Assembly: GCA_947575235.1 (NCBI GenBank)
Contig: CANPMT010000019.1
Span: 1 to 44,597 of the forward strand
Reading direction: 5' to 3'
DNA: 44,597 nucleotides
DNA from: an uncultured Porphyromonadaceae bacterium
Lineage (GTDB): Bacteria > Bacteroidota > Bacteroidia > Bacteroidales > Muribaculaceae
Both the position numbers and the translations under genes were made by a program. Below, one piece after another: positions 36,627-44,597 of this stretch (the first letter of the stretch is position 1; each line of letters begins with the position of its first letter). The notes under the pieces are model-generated. The model saw nothing but the letters and a program-made list of their open reading frames with translations, searched no databases and was not told the DNA's origin.

Positions 36627-37406
36627 TTATTCAGGGCGCACATGGCCGTCTTTAGTGGCGCGTTCGCTCATTCGCTTGATGCGGGCCTGTGTGTCGGGAT
36701 GGGAGGAGAACATCTTCTGGATAGTGCTCTGTTTTGCTGCACCCTCCGCGCCAGACAGTTTCTCGAACGCCATAGCCATTCCCCAGGGGTTGAGACCATT
36801 CTCCACAAGGAAGTCATAGCCGCATTCATCCGCCTCCTTCTCCTGTTTCTGCGAATACTTTGCATTGACGAGCGACTCGCCGAGGGTACCCAACTGCGAT
36901 TCGGTAAGGGCTGCCGCAGCACCACCGGCAGAGCTTACGGCATCCTTGAGGGCACCGGTGAGGAGTTCGGTGCGGAAGGCATTCTTGGAGTGACGCTTTA
37001 TGACGTGGCCGATTTCATGGCCGATAACGCCCATAAGTTCATCGTCGCTCATGATATCCATCAAAGAGGAGAACACTCTCACGCTGCCGTCAGGGCAAGC
37101 GAAGGCATTGACGTCAATCACATCATACACCTTGAAATTCAGAGGTATGCCATCGGCATCCTTCACGTTGGCAGTGAGTTTGCGGAGACGCTGCACGTAA
37201 GGGTTATCCTCCGGAAGGACAGGATTGTTCTTGTCCATCCAGTCGACCGACTGTTTCACGTAAGCGGCCATCTGCTCATCGGTGAGCGTGAAAGCCTGCG
37301 CGCTCTTCTCGACAGCTTTCACCGCTTTTTTCAGATTGAACTGGGCAGCCGCCGGCATAGCCACGGTAAGGCAGAGAGCCAGTCCCAAAACTTTCAATAT
37401 TTTCAT
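36627..37406 (-). CDS. M48 family metalloprotease, exported
   Basis: A 259-residue protein with a signal peptide (LGLALCLTVAMPAAA, cleaved before QFNLKK). The zinc site is HEIGH at 130-134, with the third ligand Glu191 in QEKEADECG. A conserved segment NAFACPDGSVRVFSSLMD precedes it, as in periplasmic M48 (BepA/LoiP-like) proteases that act on misfolded outer-membrane proteins. A C-terminal HPDTQARIKRMSE block is also typical of this group. The gene ends beside the palindromic terminator. On the minus strand TAAATTTG at 37444-37451 is a likely -7 element. Confidence 0.93.
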   Translation of the reverse strand: MKILKVLGLALCLTVAMPAAAQFNLKKAVKAVEKSAQAFTLTDEQMAAYVKQSVDWMDKNNPVLPEDNPYVQRLRKLTANVKDADGIPLNFKVYDVIDVNAFACPDGSVRVFSSLMDIMSDDELMGVIGHEIGHVIKRHSKNAFRTELLTGALKDAVSSAGGAAAALTESQLGTLGESLVNAKYSQKQEKEADECGYDFLVENGLNPWGMAMAFEKLSGAEGAAKQSTIQKMFSSHPDTQARIKRMSERATKDGHVRPE

Positions 37407-37429
37407 AATAGTCTTTGATAAGAATTTAT

Positions 37430-37451
37430 TAATTTTGCATCTGCAAATTTA
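37430..37451. promoter_or_regulatory. Overlapping divergent -7 elements (M48 and membrane protein)
   Basis: TAATTTTG (37430-37437, plus) faces the gene at 37470 and TAAATTTG (37444-37451, minus) faces the M48 gene. Neither has a good -33 TTTG at the usual distance. Confidence 0.4.
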
Positions 37452-37469
37452 ACACTTTTTATTGATTAA

Positions 37470-38051
37470 ATGGCATCATCAGCGAGGGTAAATATATGGA
37501 GATACATCGGCATCGGTTTTCTTGTGCTGGTTTGGTTGGGATGTATAGGTATAGGAATGGTGTTGTATGAGCGCACCTTGGTTAGCTGGTGGTTGCCGTT
37601 GGGACTGAGTGGTGTTCTTGCGGCTGTGTCGGGGATAGTATGTGAGCGGTTCTGGAGGGGTGTCACAACTTCTCGCAGTTCGATACTCAACTTCATATGC
37701 AATCAGGTATTTGCCATGGCGGTTTTCTCAGCTCTGATACTTGGGGTGAACTATTGGTTAGCCTCCGCGAGTTCGGCACATTCGGAGCGTGTGACGATAG
37801 AGCGGAAGTACACCGAGAAGCGATATCATTCGCAGAGGGTAGGGAAGCACTCCTACCGTCGTGGCGCACCCTACTACGTCTACTACGCCGAGGTTGCCTT
37901 GTCAGATGGACGCAAGAAGGAGCTCTCCCTCCCCAAGAGTCAATACAGCCGTTTGCGCACCGGTTCCGGCTATGATATCCAGATGAAAAAAGGGGCCTTC
38001 GGCCTCCCCGTCTTCTCCGACCTTGAGTTCCATCCCGTCACTGTAAAGTAA
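37470..38051 (+). CDS. Membrane protein of unknown function
   Basis: A 193-residue protein. Three hydrophobic segments lie near residues 12-31 (IGIGFLVLVWLGCIGIGMVL), 40-58 (WWLPLGLSGVLAAVSGI) and 75-98 (NQVFAMAVFSALILGVNYWLA). A soluble basic C-terminal domain of about 90 residues follows, rich in Tyr, Arg and Lys, with the segment YYVYYAEVALSDGRKKELSLP. I do not recognise a family. It is transcribed away from M48 and towards rplY, and a terminator hairpin overlaps its 3' end. Confidence 0.75.
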   Translation: MASSARVNIWRYIGIGFLVLVWLGCIGIGMVLYERTLVSWWLPLGLSGVLAAVSGIVCERFWRGVTTSRSSILNFICNQVFAMAVFSALILGVNYWLASASSAHSERVTIERKYTEKRYHSQRVGKHSYRRGAPYYVYYAEVALSDGRKKELSLPKSQYSRLRTGSGYDIQMKKGAFGLPVFSDLEFHPVTVK

Positions 38052-38084
38052 ACGTCAGACAACACCACCCTGACGGGATTTTGT
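38032..38084 (+). terminator. Terminator with two alternative left arms
   Basis: TGACGGGAT (38071-38079) can pair with ATCCCGTCA inside the gene end (38032-38040). Alternatively CTGACG (38070-38075) pairs with CGTCAG (38053-38058). Either is followed by TTTTGTTTTG. Confidence 0.6.
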
Positions 38085-38116
38085 TTTGTTGCCAGGTGCC
38101 AGTTGACTCTGCAGAT

Positions 38117-38147
38117 TTTGTTTTGTCGGGAATTTTTTGTAACTTTG
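38117..38147 (+). promoter_or_regulatory. Bacteroidetes-type promoter of rplY
   Basis: TTTG (38117-38120), 19-base spacer, TAACTTTG (38140-38147), both exact. The leader to the rplY ATG would be about 120 bases. Confidence 0.75.
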
Positions 38148-38274
38148 CAGCGCTTTTGAAAAAACGTGTGATGGGAAATCTGTTGCCTCGCCTCCGGATG
38201 GTGGCAGGCCCGCTCCCAAAGGCGATTTGGCCGGAGCAAAAAACTTATTTTGAGTAACACAAACAAAAAGAGAA

Positions 38275-38925
38275 ATGAAGAAATTTAAACTGAGCGCCGA
38301 GCCCCGTACAGTTCTCGGCAAGAAGTCGGTAAAGGCTTTGCGTGCAGAGGGTAAAATCCCCGCAGTCCTCAATGGTGGCAAACATGTTGACCTCCCCTAC
38401 AACGGTGAGCTCAAAGCTGGTGAGAAAATCGTTGACGTAGACGGCAAGCGCGGTCTTATCACTACTGACATCGTAGTGAAGAGTGAGGATGTTCGCAAGC
38501 TCATCTATTCTCCCGATATCTTCGAAATCGACCTCGACCTCGCAGGTGAGGAGCGCAAGGCTGTCCTCAAAGAGATCCAGTTCCAGCCCGTTAAGGATAC
38601 TATCCTTCACCTTGACTTCCTCGAGGTTAACAACGAGAAGCCTATCGTAATGGAGGTTCCCGTTAAGATCGAGGGTCACGCCGAGGGTGTTAAAGCCGGT
38701 GGTAAGCTCACACTTTCTATGCGTAAGCTCAAAGTGAAAGCTATCTATGACAAGATTCCCGAGAACCTCATTGTAAATGTTGATACTCTCGGTCTTGGCA
38801 AGAGCCTCGCAGTAGGCGACCTCCACTTCGAGGGCCTCGAGCTCATGAACGCCAAGAACGCAGTGGTTTGCGCCGTACAGCTGACTCGTGCAGCCCGTGG
38901 TGCCGCAGCCAAGGCAGGCAACTGA
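38275..38925 (+). CDS. rplY: 50S ribosomal protein L25 (Ctc/TL5 long form)
   Basis: A 216-residue protein: an N-terminal L25 domain that binds 5S rRNA (AEPRTVLGKKSVKALRAEG, then IPAVLNGG) plus the C-terminal beta domain found in the Ctc/TL5 long form (KDTILHLDFLEVNNEKPIVM, KLTLSMRKLKVKAI). The C-terminus is an Ala/Lys-rich tail. It is preceded by a long structured leader and a consensus promoter, and followed by a 20-bp-stem terminator, so it is monocistronic. The usual partner pth is elsewhere in this window. Confidence 0.96.
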   Translation: MKKFKLSAEPRTVLGKKSVKALRAEGKIPAVLNGGKHVDLPYNGELKAGEKIVDVDGKRGLITTDIVVKSEDVRKLIYSPDIFEIDLDLAGEERKAVLKEIQFQPVKDTILHLDFLEVNNEKPIVMEVPVKIEGHAEGVKAGGKLTLSMRKLKVKAIYDKIPENLIVNVDTLGLGKSLAVGDLHFEGLELMNAKNAVVCAVQLTRAARGAAAKAGN

Positions 38926-38938
38926 TAATAGCAGACCA

Positions 38939-38982
38939 AAAAAATAATGGTGGCAACTCCAGAGTTGCCACCATTATTTTTT
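38939..38982. terminator. Bidirectional terminator between rplY and the TPR gene
   Basis: Perfect 20-bp stem (38939-38958 with 38963-38982) with a CCAG tetraloop, A-rich on the left and T-rich on the right, between converging genes. Confidence 0.92.
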
Positions 38983-38986
38983 GGGA

Positions 38987-41065
38987 TTACTGCTTCATGC
39001 GTTTCAGGATGTTGTAGGAGGGGAGGACTCCCAACTCGCCGGCCTTCGAGAGGTCGGAGAAAGCCTGGCTGCGGTTGCCTATCTGCAGGTAGGTGAGACC
39101 GCGGTTGAAGAATGCTTGGCCGAAGTCGGGGTCAATCTTCAGAGCCTCCGAATAGCATTGCAGGGCAGAGGTGTAATCGCCTACGGCATAATAGATGTTC
39201 CCCTTGTTGAACCAAGCGAACACTAATCGCGGATTCAGAGTCAGGGCGCGGTCGTAATCAGCCACCACCTCCTGAAGAGCTGCAGATGTGGCACGGCGTC
39301 CCATCATCTGGCTGGCCGAGTTCTGGCCATCCTGCTGCTCGCGCGCCATACGCTCATCATTTATCGCCTTCATGAACCTTGCGTAGCCACGCGCCATGTA
39401 TGCGACTGTGAATTTTGGGTCAATCTCCACAACCTTATCGATCTGCTGTAAAGCCTCTTCATAATTCTTCAGCATTGTCAGTGTCACTCCCAAGGCGAGA
39501 CGGTCGACAGGACGCGCCTTCCCGGACTCGACCATCCTCGACAGTTCATCGGCATAATTGAACAGAGTCTGGGTAGACTGCTCATCGCCCGGCGAGGGTT
39601 GGCCCGGGGTGAGATAGAACTGACGTGATATAAACCGGTGCTGGTTGAGGTCGTCAAGTTCACGGAAATAATTCGACACCGAACGCAGGGTGATAGGAGC
39701 GGGTGTGAAAGTGAGCGCATACATCGGTTCAGGTTCCACCTGTACGTTACGGTCCTGCACGCGTCCCTTGATTTTCTCATTATAAGAGAGCTGGGTCTCC
39801 ACAGCCTCCGACACAGTGACCAGACGGTTGAACTTGGCCATCACCTCCATCTCCGACTCATCGCCATTGTCAGAGTCGTGGGCATCCTTGGTTTCGGCAG
39901 CCGCGATTGTAGGACGGTCGAGAGGATGGGCGGTAGGATTCTGCACATACTGCTTCACCATATCGTCAGCCTTATATGCCATCTGCATGGCCGTGCGCAT
40001 GTCGCCCAGATTCCTGTGAGCCTCAGCCATGGCATAATAGACAGGGTAGAAGCGCGGGTAACGGCTCGCTATGACACCGAAATCAGCCAACGCCTCCTTA
40101 TTCTTATTCTGTTCAAGATATATGAGGCCCCGGTTATAGAAAGCGTGGAAATTCTGCGGCTCCAGTTCGATAACCTTCGAGAGGTCGGTCACAGCCCGGT
40201 CAAGGTCGTTCACCTCATAGCGCAGCAGCGCGCGGTTGAAGAGGGCCGAGGTGTTTTTCGGTTCCAGCTCGAGCGAATAATTATAGTCGCTCATAGCCCC
40301 GAAGAAATCATCAGAGTTATAACGTATGAAGGCGCGGTTCACATAAAGGTCGGCAATCTCCGGATGGAGGCGTATAGCCGCGTCCATATCCTCACCCGCC
40401 TTCTGCCATTCACGGCGGTTCCACTCAATCTGGGCACGCAGCAGATAAGGATTGATCAGACTACGCGAGAGGCTTATCGCCTTGTCGAGGTCGGCCAATG
40501 CACCGACAGTGTCGCCGCGCTCCATATTGAGGCGACCACGAGCGGCGAAACCCTCCTCGAAATTAGGATACTGCCTAAGGAGAGTGTTGAAAGTGGAGTC
40601 GGCGCCCTCGAAATTCTTGATTTCGGTCTGTGCCACACCTTTATAAAAGAGGAAATACTTATCGAGCGGGTTGTATTGGAGACCTATGTCATAATCGGCA
40701 ATCGCGAGAGAATCCCGTCCCATATTCTGACGGGCGAAACCACGCACCTTATAAGCCTCAGTCTTGAACTTATTTCGTTCGAGGGCCATAGAGCAGTCGG
40801 CCTCCGCCCCCTTGTAATCCTCAAGGTTAAGTTTGGCGATCGCCCTGAAGAAATAGGGGTCGGCCATATACGGTTTGGCCTTTATGGCCTGGTTGAAATA
40901 TTGGATAGAGAGCATATAATCCTCCATCGAAAGCACATTGCGTCCAATGTTGAGCACCTGTTCGGCGTTCACCTGGCCGTGTGCGGGTATGGCGCAGGCG
41001 GCAGGTAAAAGGAGCGCCGCCAGTTTGAAGTATGTCAGGTTGAAAGGTGATTTTAGAATCTTCAT
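38987..41065 (-). CDS. Exported TPR-repeat protein
   Basis: A 692-residue protein with a signal peptide (LAALLLPAACAIPAHG, cleaved before QVNAEQ). Tetratricopeptide repeats fill residues about 35-380, seen as recurring A-x-x-D-x-x-x-A-(I/L)-x-L-x-P patterns (YKGAEADCSMALERN, DLDRAVTDLSKVIELEPQN). A second set lies at about 540-690 (YTSALQCYSEALKIDPDFG). The linker between them is acidic then beta-rich (about 385-530). TPRs form protein-binding solenoids; the partner is unknown and location is periplasmic or outer-membrane-facing. It is transcribed divergently from thrS, with a TAATTTTG element on the minus strand at 41073-41080. Confidence 0.9.
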   Translation of the reverse strand: MKILKSPFNLTYFKLAALLLPAACAIPAHGQVNAEQVLNIGRNVLSMEDYMLSIQYFNQAIKAKPYMADPYFFRAIAKLNLEDYKGAEADCSMALERNKFKTEAYKVRGFARQNMGRDSLAIADYDIGLQYNPLDKYFLFYKGVAQTEIKNFEGADSTFNTLLRQYPNFEEGFAARGRLNMERGDTVGALADLDKAISLSRSLINPYLLRAQIEWNRREWQKAGEDMDAAIRLHPEIADLYVNRAFIRYNSDDFFGAMSDYNYSLELEPKNTSALFNRALLRYEVNDLDRAVTDLSKVIELEPQNFHAFYNRGLIYLEQNKNKEALADFGVIASRYPRFYPVYYAMAEAHRNLGDMRTAMQMAYKADDMVKQYVQNPTAHPLDRPTIAAAETKDAHDSDNGDESEMEVMAKFNRLVTVSEAVETQLSYNEKIKGRVQDRNVQVEPEPMYALTFTPAPITLRSVSNYFRELDDLNQHRFISRQFYLTPGQPSPGDEQSTQTLFNYADELSRMVESGKARPVDRLALGVTLTMLKNYEEALQQIDKVVEIDPKFTVAYMARGYARFMKAINDERMAREQQDGQNSASQMMGRRATSAALQEVVADYDRALTLNPRLVFAWFNKGNIYYAVGDYTSALQCYSEALKIDPDFGQAFFNRGLTYLQIGNRSQAFSDLSKAGELGVLPSYNILKRMKQ

Positions 41066-41072
41066 AACAGTG

Positions 41073-41080
41073 CAAAATTA
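41073..41080 (-). promoter_or_regulatory. -7 element of the TPR gene
   Basis: TAATTTTG on the minus strand, only 8 bases before the start codon at 41065. No matching -33 element is seen, so a very short leader or another promoter is possible. Confidence 0.4.
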
Positions 41081-41087
41081 CAAAATA

Positions 41088-41119
41088 TTTGGAGAATAGG
41101 GAATTTTTTCGTAATTTTG
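41088..41119 (+). promoter_or_regulatory. Bacteroidetes-type promoter of thrS-infC-rpmI-rplT
   Basis: TTTG (41088-41091), 20-base spacer, TAATTTTG (41112-41119), both exact. The leader to ATG 41184 would be about 58 bases. Confidence 0.78.
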
Positions 41120-41183
41120 CGCGAATAAATAAATGCGCCGTTCGTATGGTGCTGAGATAAAAACTCGAAATAATCGACATCAG

Positions 41184-43118
41184 ATGATTAATATAACATT
41201 TCCCGACGGCAGTGTCAAGCAGTTTGAGAGCGGCGTAACCCCCTTTCAGATAGCCGAAAGCATCAGTCCGCGCTTCGCGGCTGACGTTCTTGCTGCCAAG
41301 ATAAACGGACAGGAGTGGGACATAGCTCGCCCCGTAAGCGAGGATGCCGCGATTGAACTATTCAAATGGGATGATGCTGAGGGTAAGCATGCCTTCTGGC
41401 ACTCTTCGGCCCACCTTCTCGCAGAGGCCCTTCAGGAGTTGTATCCGGGTGTTAAATTCGGAATCGGCCCCGCCATAGAGAACGGTTTCTACTACGACAT
41501 AGACCCGGGAGAGCACAAGATAACATCTGAGGACTTCGCGAAGATCGAGAAGAAGATGATGGAGCTTGTGGCGAAGAAAGAGGATATCGTAAGGGCCGAC
41601 ATCTCGAAAGAGGATGCCCTGAAGATGTTTGGCGACCGTGGCGAGACCTACAAATGCGAGCTTATCAGCGAGCTTGAGGATGGCCACATCACCACCTACA
41701 CTCAGGGTTCGTTCACCGATCTCTGCCGTGGTCCCCACATTCCGAACACGGCTCCCATCAAGGCCGCCAAGATTCTCTCGCTCGCCGGTGCATACTGGCG
41801 CGGAGATGAGAAGCGCAACCAGCTTGTGCGCGTCTACGGCATCACCTTCCCCAAGAAGAAGATGCTCGACGAGTATCTCGTGATGCTTGAAGAAGCCAAG
41901 AAACGCGATCATCGCAAGATAGGCAAAGAGATGGAGCTATTTGCATTCTCTGCCAATGTTGGTGCCGGTCTGCCACTCTGGCTTCCAAAAGGTGCCGCTC
42001 TGCGCGACCGTCTTGAGCAGTTCCTCCGCAAGATTCAGAAGAAATACGGTTACCTCCAGGTAATCACCCCGCATATCGGCAACAAGGCCCTTTACGTGAC
42101 ATCAGGCCACTGGGCAAAATATGGGAAGGATTCATTCCAGCCCATCCATACCCCCGAGGAGGGTGAGGAGTATATGCTCAAGCCGATGAACTGCCCCCAC
42201 CACTGCGAGATTTACAAAGCGAGTCCCCGCAGCTACAGGGAGCTTCCTCTCCGTCTGGCCGAGTTCGGCACCGTCTACCGTTACGAGCAGAGCGGTGAGC
42301 TCCACGGCCTGACCAGGGTGCGTGGCTTTACGCAGGATGACGCTCACATCTTCTGTGCGGCCGACCAGATCAAGGGTGAGTTCCTCAAGGTGATGGATAT
42401 CATTCTCTACATCTTCAAGGCACTCGACTTCAAGAATTTCGAGGCACAGATCTCGCTTCGCGACCCGAAGAACAAAGAGAAATATATCGGAAGTGACGAG
42501 AACTGGCACCTTGCCGAGAACGCCATCATCGAGGCTTGCGCTGAGAAGGGCCTCAAGGCAAAACAGGTAGAGGGTGAGGCTGCCTTCTATGGTCCGAAAC
42601 TCGACTTCATGGTGAAGGATGCCATCGGCCGTCGCTGGCAGTTGGGTACCATCCAGGTAGACTACAACCTGCCCGAGCGTTTCGGTCTGGAATACACCGG
42701 CAGCGACAACCAGAAGCACCGTCCGGTAATGATTCACCGTGCGCCGTTCGGCTCCATGGAGCGATTCGTGGCAGTGCTTCTTGAGCACACCGCCGGCAAA
42801 CTCCCCTTGTGGCTCATACCCGAGCAGGCGGTAGTATTGCCGATCAGCGAGAAATTCAACGACTACGCCCGCAGGGTAGTGGCCGACCTTGACGAGCTCG
42901 GAGTGAGAGCGTTTGTAGACGACCGCAACGAGAAGATCGGCAAGAAAATCCGCGACAACGAACTCAAAAAAGTGCCTTATCTCCTCATTGTAGGGGAAAA
43001 AGAGGCGGAAAATGATGAAGTTTCGGTAAGAAAACAGGGTGAAGGTGATAAAGGTACGATGAAAATTGTTAACTTTGCATCCGAATTGAATGCCGAGGTG
43101 GATTCAATGATAAAATAA
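41184..43118 (+). CDS. thrS: Threonyl-tRNA synthetase
   Basis: Charges tRNA-Thr with threonine. The start ATG 41184 ([14 protein letters not shown]) gives 644 residues; an ATG at 41133 would add 17 unconserved residues. It has an N-terminal TGS domain (1-62), an editing domain with [11 protein letters not shown], and the zinc-binding class II core with [10 protein letters not shown], then [20 protein letters not shown] and [11 protein letters not shown]. The C-terminal anticodon-binding domain includes [12 protein letters not shown]. It is first in an operon with infC (44 bases downstream), rpmI and rplT. Confidence 0.98.
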   Translation: MINITFPDGSVKQFESGVTPFQIAESISPRFAADVLAAKINGQEWDIARPVSEDAAIELFKWDDAEGKHAFWHSSAHLLAEALQELYPGVKFGIGPAIENGFYYDIDPGEHKITSEDFAKIEKKMMELVAKKEDIVRADISKEDALKMFGDRGETYKCELISELEDGHITTYTQGSFTDLCRGPHIPNTAPIKAAKILSLAGAYWRGDEKRNQLVRVYGITFPKKKMLDEYLVMLEEAKKRDHRKIGKEMELFAFSANVGAGLPLWLPKGAALRDRLEQFLRKIQKKYGYLQVITPHIGNKALYVTSGHWAKYGKDSFQPIHTPEEGEEYMLKPMNCPHHCEIYKASPRSYRELPLRLAEFGTVYRYEQSGELHGLTRVRGFTQDDAHIFCAADQIKGEFLKVMDIILYIFKALDFKNFEAQISLRDPKNKEKYIGSDENWHLAENAIIEACAEKGLKAKQVEGEAAFYGPKLDFMVKDAIGRRWQLGTIQVDYNLPERFGLEYTGSDNQKHRPVMIHRAPFGSMERFVAVLLEHTAGKLPLWLIPEQAVVLPISEKFNDYARRVVADLDELGVRAFVDDRNEKIGKKIRDNELKKVPYLLIVGEKEAENDEVSVRKQGEGDKGTMKIVNFASELNAEVDSMIK

Positions 43119-43162
43119 ACACCAAAAACCAGCTGCCTACACAAACAGCATAAAGAAACTGA

Positions 43163-43903
43163 ATGGAGAAAAAACCACAATTTTCAGGTCCACGCCGTCC
43201 CGCCGGTCCGCCGCGTCCGCCGCGTCCGGCAGGAGGAGCGCCGCAGGGGCGCGGTCCCCGCAAAGGGAACGACCGCAACAGCAAGGACCCATATGTAATT
43301 AACGAACACATCCGCGCCAAAGAAGTGCGTCTGGTTGGCGACAATGTGGAGCAAGGAGTCTATCCCATAGATAAGGCTCTCCGTATTGCCGAGAAGATGG
43401 AACTCGACCTGATCGAGATTTCGCCCAACGCAGAGCCGCCGGTGTGCCGCATTCTGGACTATCAGAAATTCCTCTATCAGCAGAAGAAACGTCAGAAGGA
43501 ACAGAAGCAGAAGGCAGCCAAGGTAGTGGTGAAGGAGATCAGATTCGGACCACAGACTGATGACCACGACTACAACTTCAAGCTGAAACATGCCATCGGC
43601 TTCCTCAAGGAGGGCTCGAAGGTAAAGGCATACGTATTCTTCCGTGGCCGTTCAATCCTCTTCAAGGAGCAGGGCGAGGTGTTGCTGCTTCGTTTTGCCA
43701 ACGACCTTGAGGAATATGGCAAGGTAGAGATGATGCCTGTGCTTGAGGGAAAGAGGATGATTATCATGCTCTCGCCGCTGAAGGCGGCTCCCAAGAAGGA
43801 GAAAGACTCCAAGGAGGGAAAGGCGCCCAAGGCCGAGGGTAAGGAGGATTCCGCAGCAAAAGAAACAAAACCCGAGGAGGCTGAGGCTTCTGACGGCGAG
43901 TAA
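43163..43903 (+). CDS. infC: Translation initiation factor IF-3
   Basis: IF-3 prevents premature subunit joining and proofreads start codons. The 246-residue protein is longer than the usual 175-180. The core (about 43-210) has [56 protein letters not shown] and [14 protein letters not shown]. An N-terminal extension of about 40 residues is rich in Pro, Arg and Gly, and the last 37 residues are a Lys/Glu/Ala tail. The start is an ordinary ATG, not the AUU that lets E. coli IF-3 control itself, so that feedback mode is not evident. Confidence 0.97.
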   Translation: MEKKPQFSGPRRPAGPPRPPRPAGGAPQGRGPRKGNDRNSKDPYVINEHIRAKEVRLVGDNVEQGVYPIDKALRIAEKMELDLIEISPNAEPPVCRILDYQKFLYQQKKRQKEQKQKAAKVVVKEIRFGPQTDDHDYNFKLKHAIGFLKEGSKVKAYVFFRGRSILFKEQGEVLLLRFANDLEEYGKVEMMPVLEGKRMIIMLSPLKAAPKKEKDSKEGKAPKAEGKEDSAAKETKPEEAEASDGE

Positions 43904-43971
43904 ATAAAAATGAAAGAGACCGTAGGCACAACGTGCCGAGGTGAAAAATCAAACAACTAAATTTTTACAAA

Positions 43972-44169
43972 ATGCCAAAGGTAAAAACCAATGCCGCGTC
44001 AAAGAAGCGCTTCGCGCTCACCGGCACAGGGAAGATTAAGAGAAAACACGCTTATCACAGCCACATCCTGACCAAGAAGTCGAAGAAGCGTAAGAGAAAC
44101 CTCGATCACACAGCTCTCGTTAACAGCGCTAACGAGAAGCAGATCAAAGAGCTCCTCAACCTCCGTTAA
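43972..44169 (+). CDS. rpmI: 50S ribosomal protein L35
   Basis: A 65-residue, highly basic protein with the family sequence start [20 protein letters not shown] followed by [20 protein letters not shown]. It begins 68 bases after infC; that gap contains a small GGCAC-AAC-GTGCC hairpin (43925-43937). It is followed by an unusually long 143-base gap before rplT. Confidence 0.98.
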   Translation: MPKVKTNAASKKRFALTGTGKIKRKHAYHSHILTKKSKKRKRNLDHTALVNSANEKQIKELLNLR

Positions 44170-44312
44170 CAACGGGGCGCACCGCCGACTCTCTCTCCAT
44201 CAGGAGAAAAAAGCAAATTTTTTCTAAATCATTTTTATCATTCATTTATTAACCGAATGTACAGCACCGAAGAGCTAAAAAATGGCCGCTGACATTCAAA
44301 AACTGAACAAAA

Positions 44313-44597
44313 ATGCCTAGATCAGTCAATCATGTAGCCTCAAGGGCAAAAAGAAAGAAAATACTCAAACTCACCCGTGGTTACTACGGCAGCCGCCGCA
44401 ACGTGTGGACCGTAGCTAAGAACACCTGGGAGAAGGGTCTTACCTACGCTTACCGCGACCGTAAGCAGAAAAAGCGCAACTTCCGCGCTCTCTGGATCCA
44501 GCGTATCAACGCTGCAGCCCGCATGGAGGATCTTTCATACTCCAAGCTCATGGGTCTCATCCACAAGGCAGGTATCGAGATCAACCGCAAGGTGCTC
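44313..44597 (+). CDS. rplT: 50S ribosomal protein L20, 3'-truncated by window
   Basis: From ATG 44313 the sequence reads [19 protein letters not shown], then [20 protein letters not shown] and RRIN-type text ([20 protein letters not shown]). This is L20, an early-assembly 23S rRNA-binding protein. 95 codons are visible and the last about 20 are outside the window. L20 is a known autoregulator of this operon in E. coli and Bacillus. The 143 bases before it contain no other gene, only weak hairpins and a 12-codon upstream ORF (44282-44320) whose stop overlaps codons 2-3 of rplT. Confidence 0.96.
   Translation, partial: MPRSVNHVASRAKRKKILKLTRGYYGSRRNVWTVAKNTWEKGLTYAYRDRKQKKRNFRALWIQRINAAARMEDLSYSKLMGLIHKAGIEINRKVL

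Noticed and set aside
39638..41008. 456-codon open frame antisense to the TPR gene
   Set aside because: It lies wholly opposite a well-supported TPR gene with clear repeats; its translation is low-complexity and has no recognisable family. Similar shadows at 15434-16444, 2320-3189 and 21345-21899 were dropped for the same reason.
43910..43960. 16-codon ORF between infC and rpmI
   Set aside because: It overlaps a small hairpin and has no supporting signal beyond ATG and TAA; such short ORFs arise by chance.

Overview
The window looks like a chromosomal segment of a gut Bacteroidales bacterium, most likely Muribaculaceae-like; the family assignment is inference. The evidence is threefold. Three large secreted proteins carry C-terminal type IX secretion (T9SS) sorting domains. 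There is a DUF4270-type lipoprotein and several other lipobox proteins. Many upstream regions carry the Bacteroidetes promoter pattern TTTG-N19/20-TAnnTTTG instead of -35/-10 boxes and strong Shine-Dalgarno sites. Gene content is mostly core chromosomal; I see no prophage, CRISPR array, transposase or rRNA.

Layout. 3-953: 3' part of gdhA (+). 1085-10092: a minus-strand block with an esterase and a Uup-like ABC-F ATPase, RidA, tRNA-Thr(CGU), a large lipoprotein, a YbiT-like ABC-F ATPase with a Dabb protein, an unknown exported protein and a flavodoxin-like protein. 10231-13605: an apparent operon (minus) of a half-length glycogen-synthase-like protein, a DUF4270 lipoprotein and a CapA-type phosphatase. 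It diverges from panC-panD-ffh (+, 13834-16417). 16500-19643: holB, a sugar nucleotidyltransferase and galE (minus), diverging from an AddB-like nuclease (+). 22999-32298: three consecutive T9SS cargo genes (+), the first split by one in-frame TAG. 32508-35775: type II NADH dehydrogenase, a META-domain lipoprotein, an S4 RNA-binding protein and pth (+). 35800-35968: a 169-bp nested inverted repeat resembling a MITE. 36035-41065: NlpE-like lipoprotein, M48 protease, membrane protein, ribosomal protein L25 and a TPR protein. 41184-44597: the classic thrS-infC-rpmI-rplT translation operon, with rplT cut by the window end.

How the parts fit. Housekeeping functions dominate: pantothenate synthesis, SRP targeting, DNA polymerase clamp loading, recombinational repair, ribosome-associated ABC-F factors, peptidyl-tRNA recycling and the IF3/L35/L20 operon. 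The accessory component is the T9SS cargo cluster. It has its own good promoter, a leader that can fold into two mutually exclusive hairpins, and a last protein fusing a beta-propeller-like region, Ig-like domains, an adhesin-like domain and an Omp28-type thioredoxin fold with a CxxC.

The observations most worth a second look are: the in-frame TAG at 23539-23541, together with the absence of TAG among all 34 terminal stop codons; the 169-bp concentric inverted repeat; the competing leader hairpins; the very long perfect palindromic terminators; and a tRNA-Thr gene with two A-C mispairs. No intergenic stretch exceeds 300 bases. No other system that I would call new is apparent.
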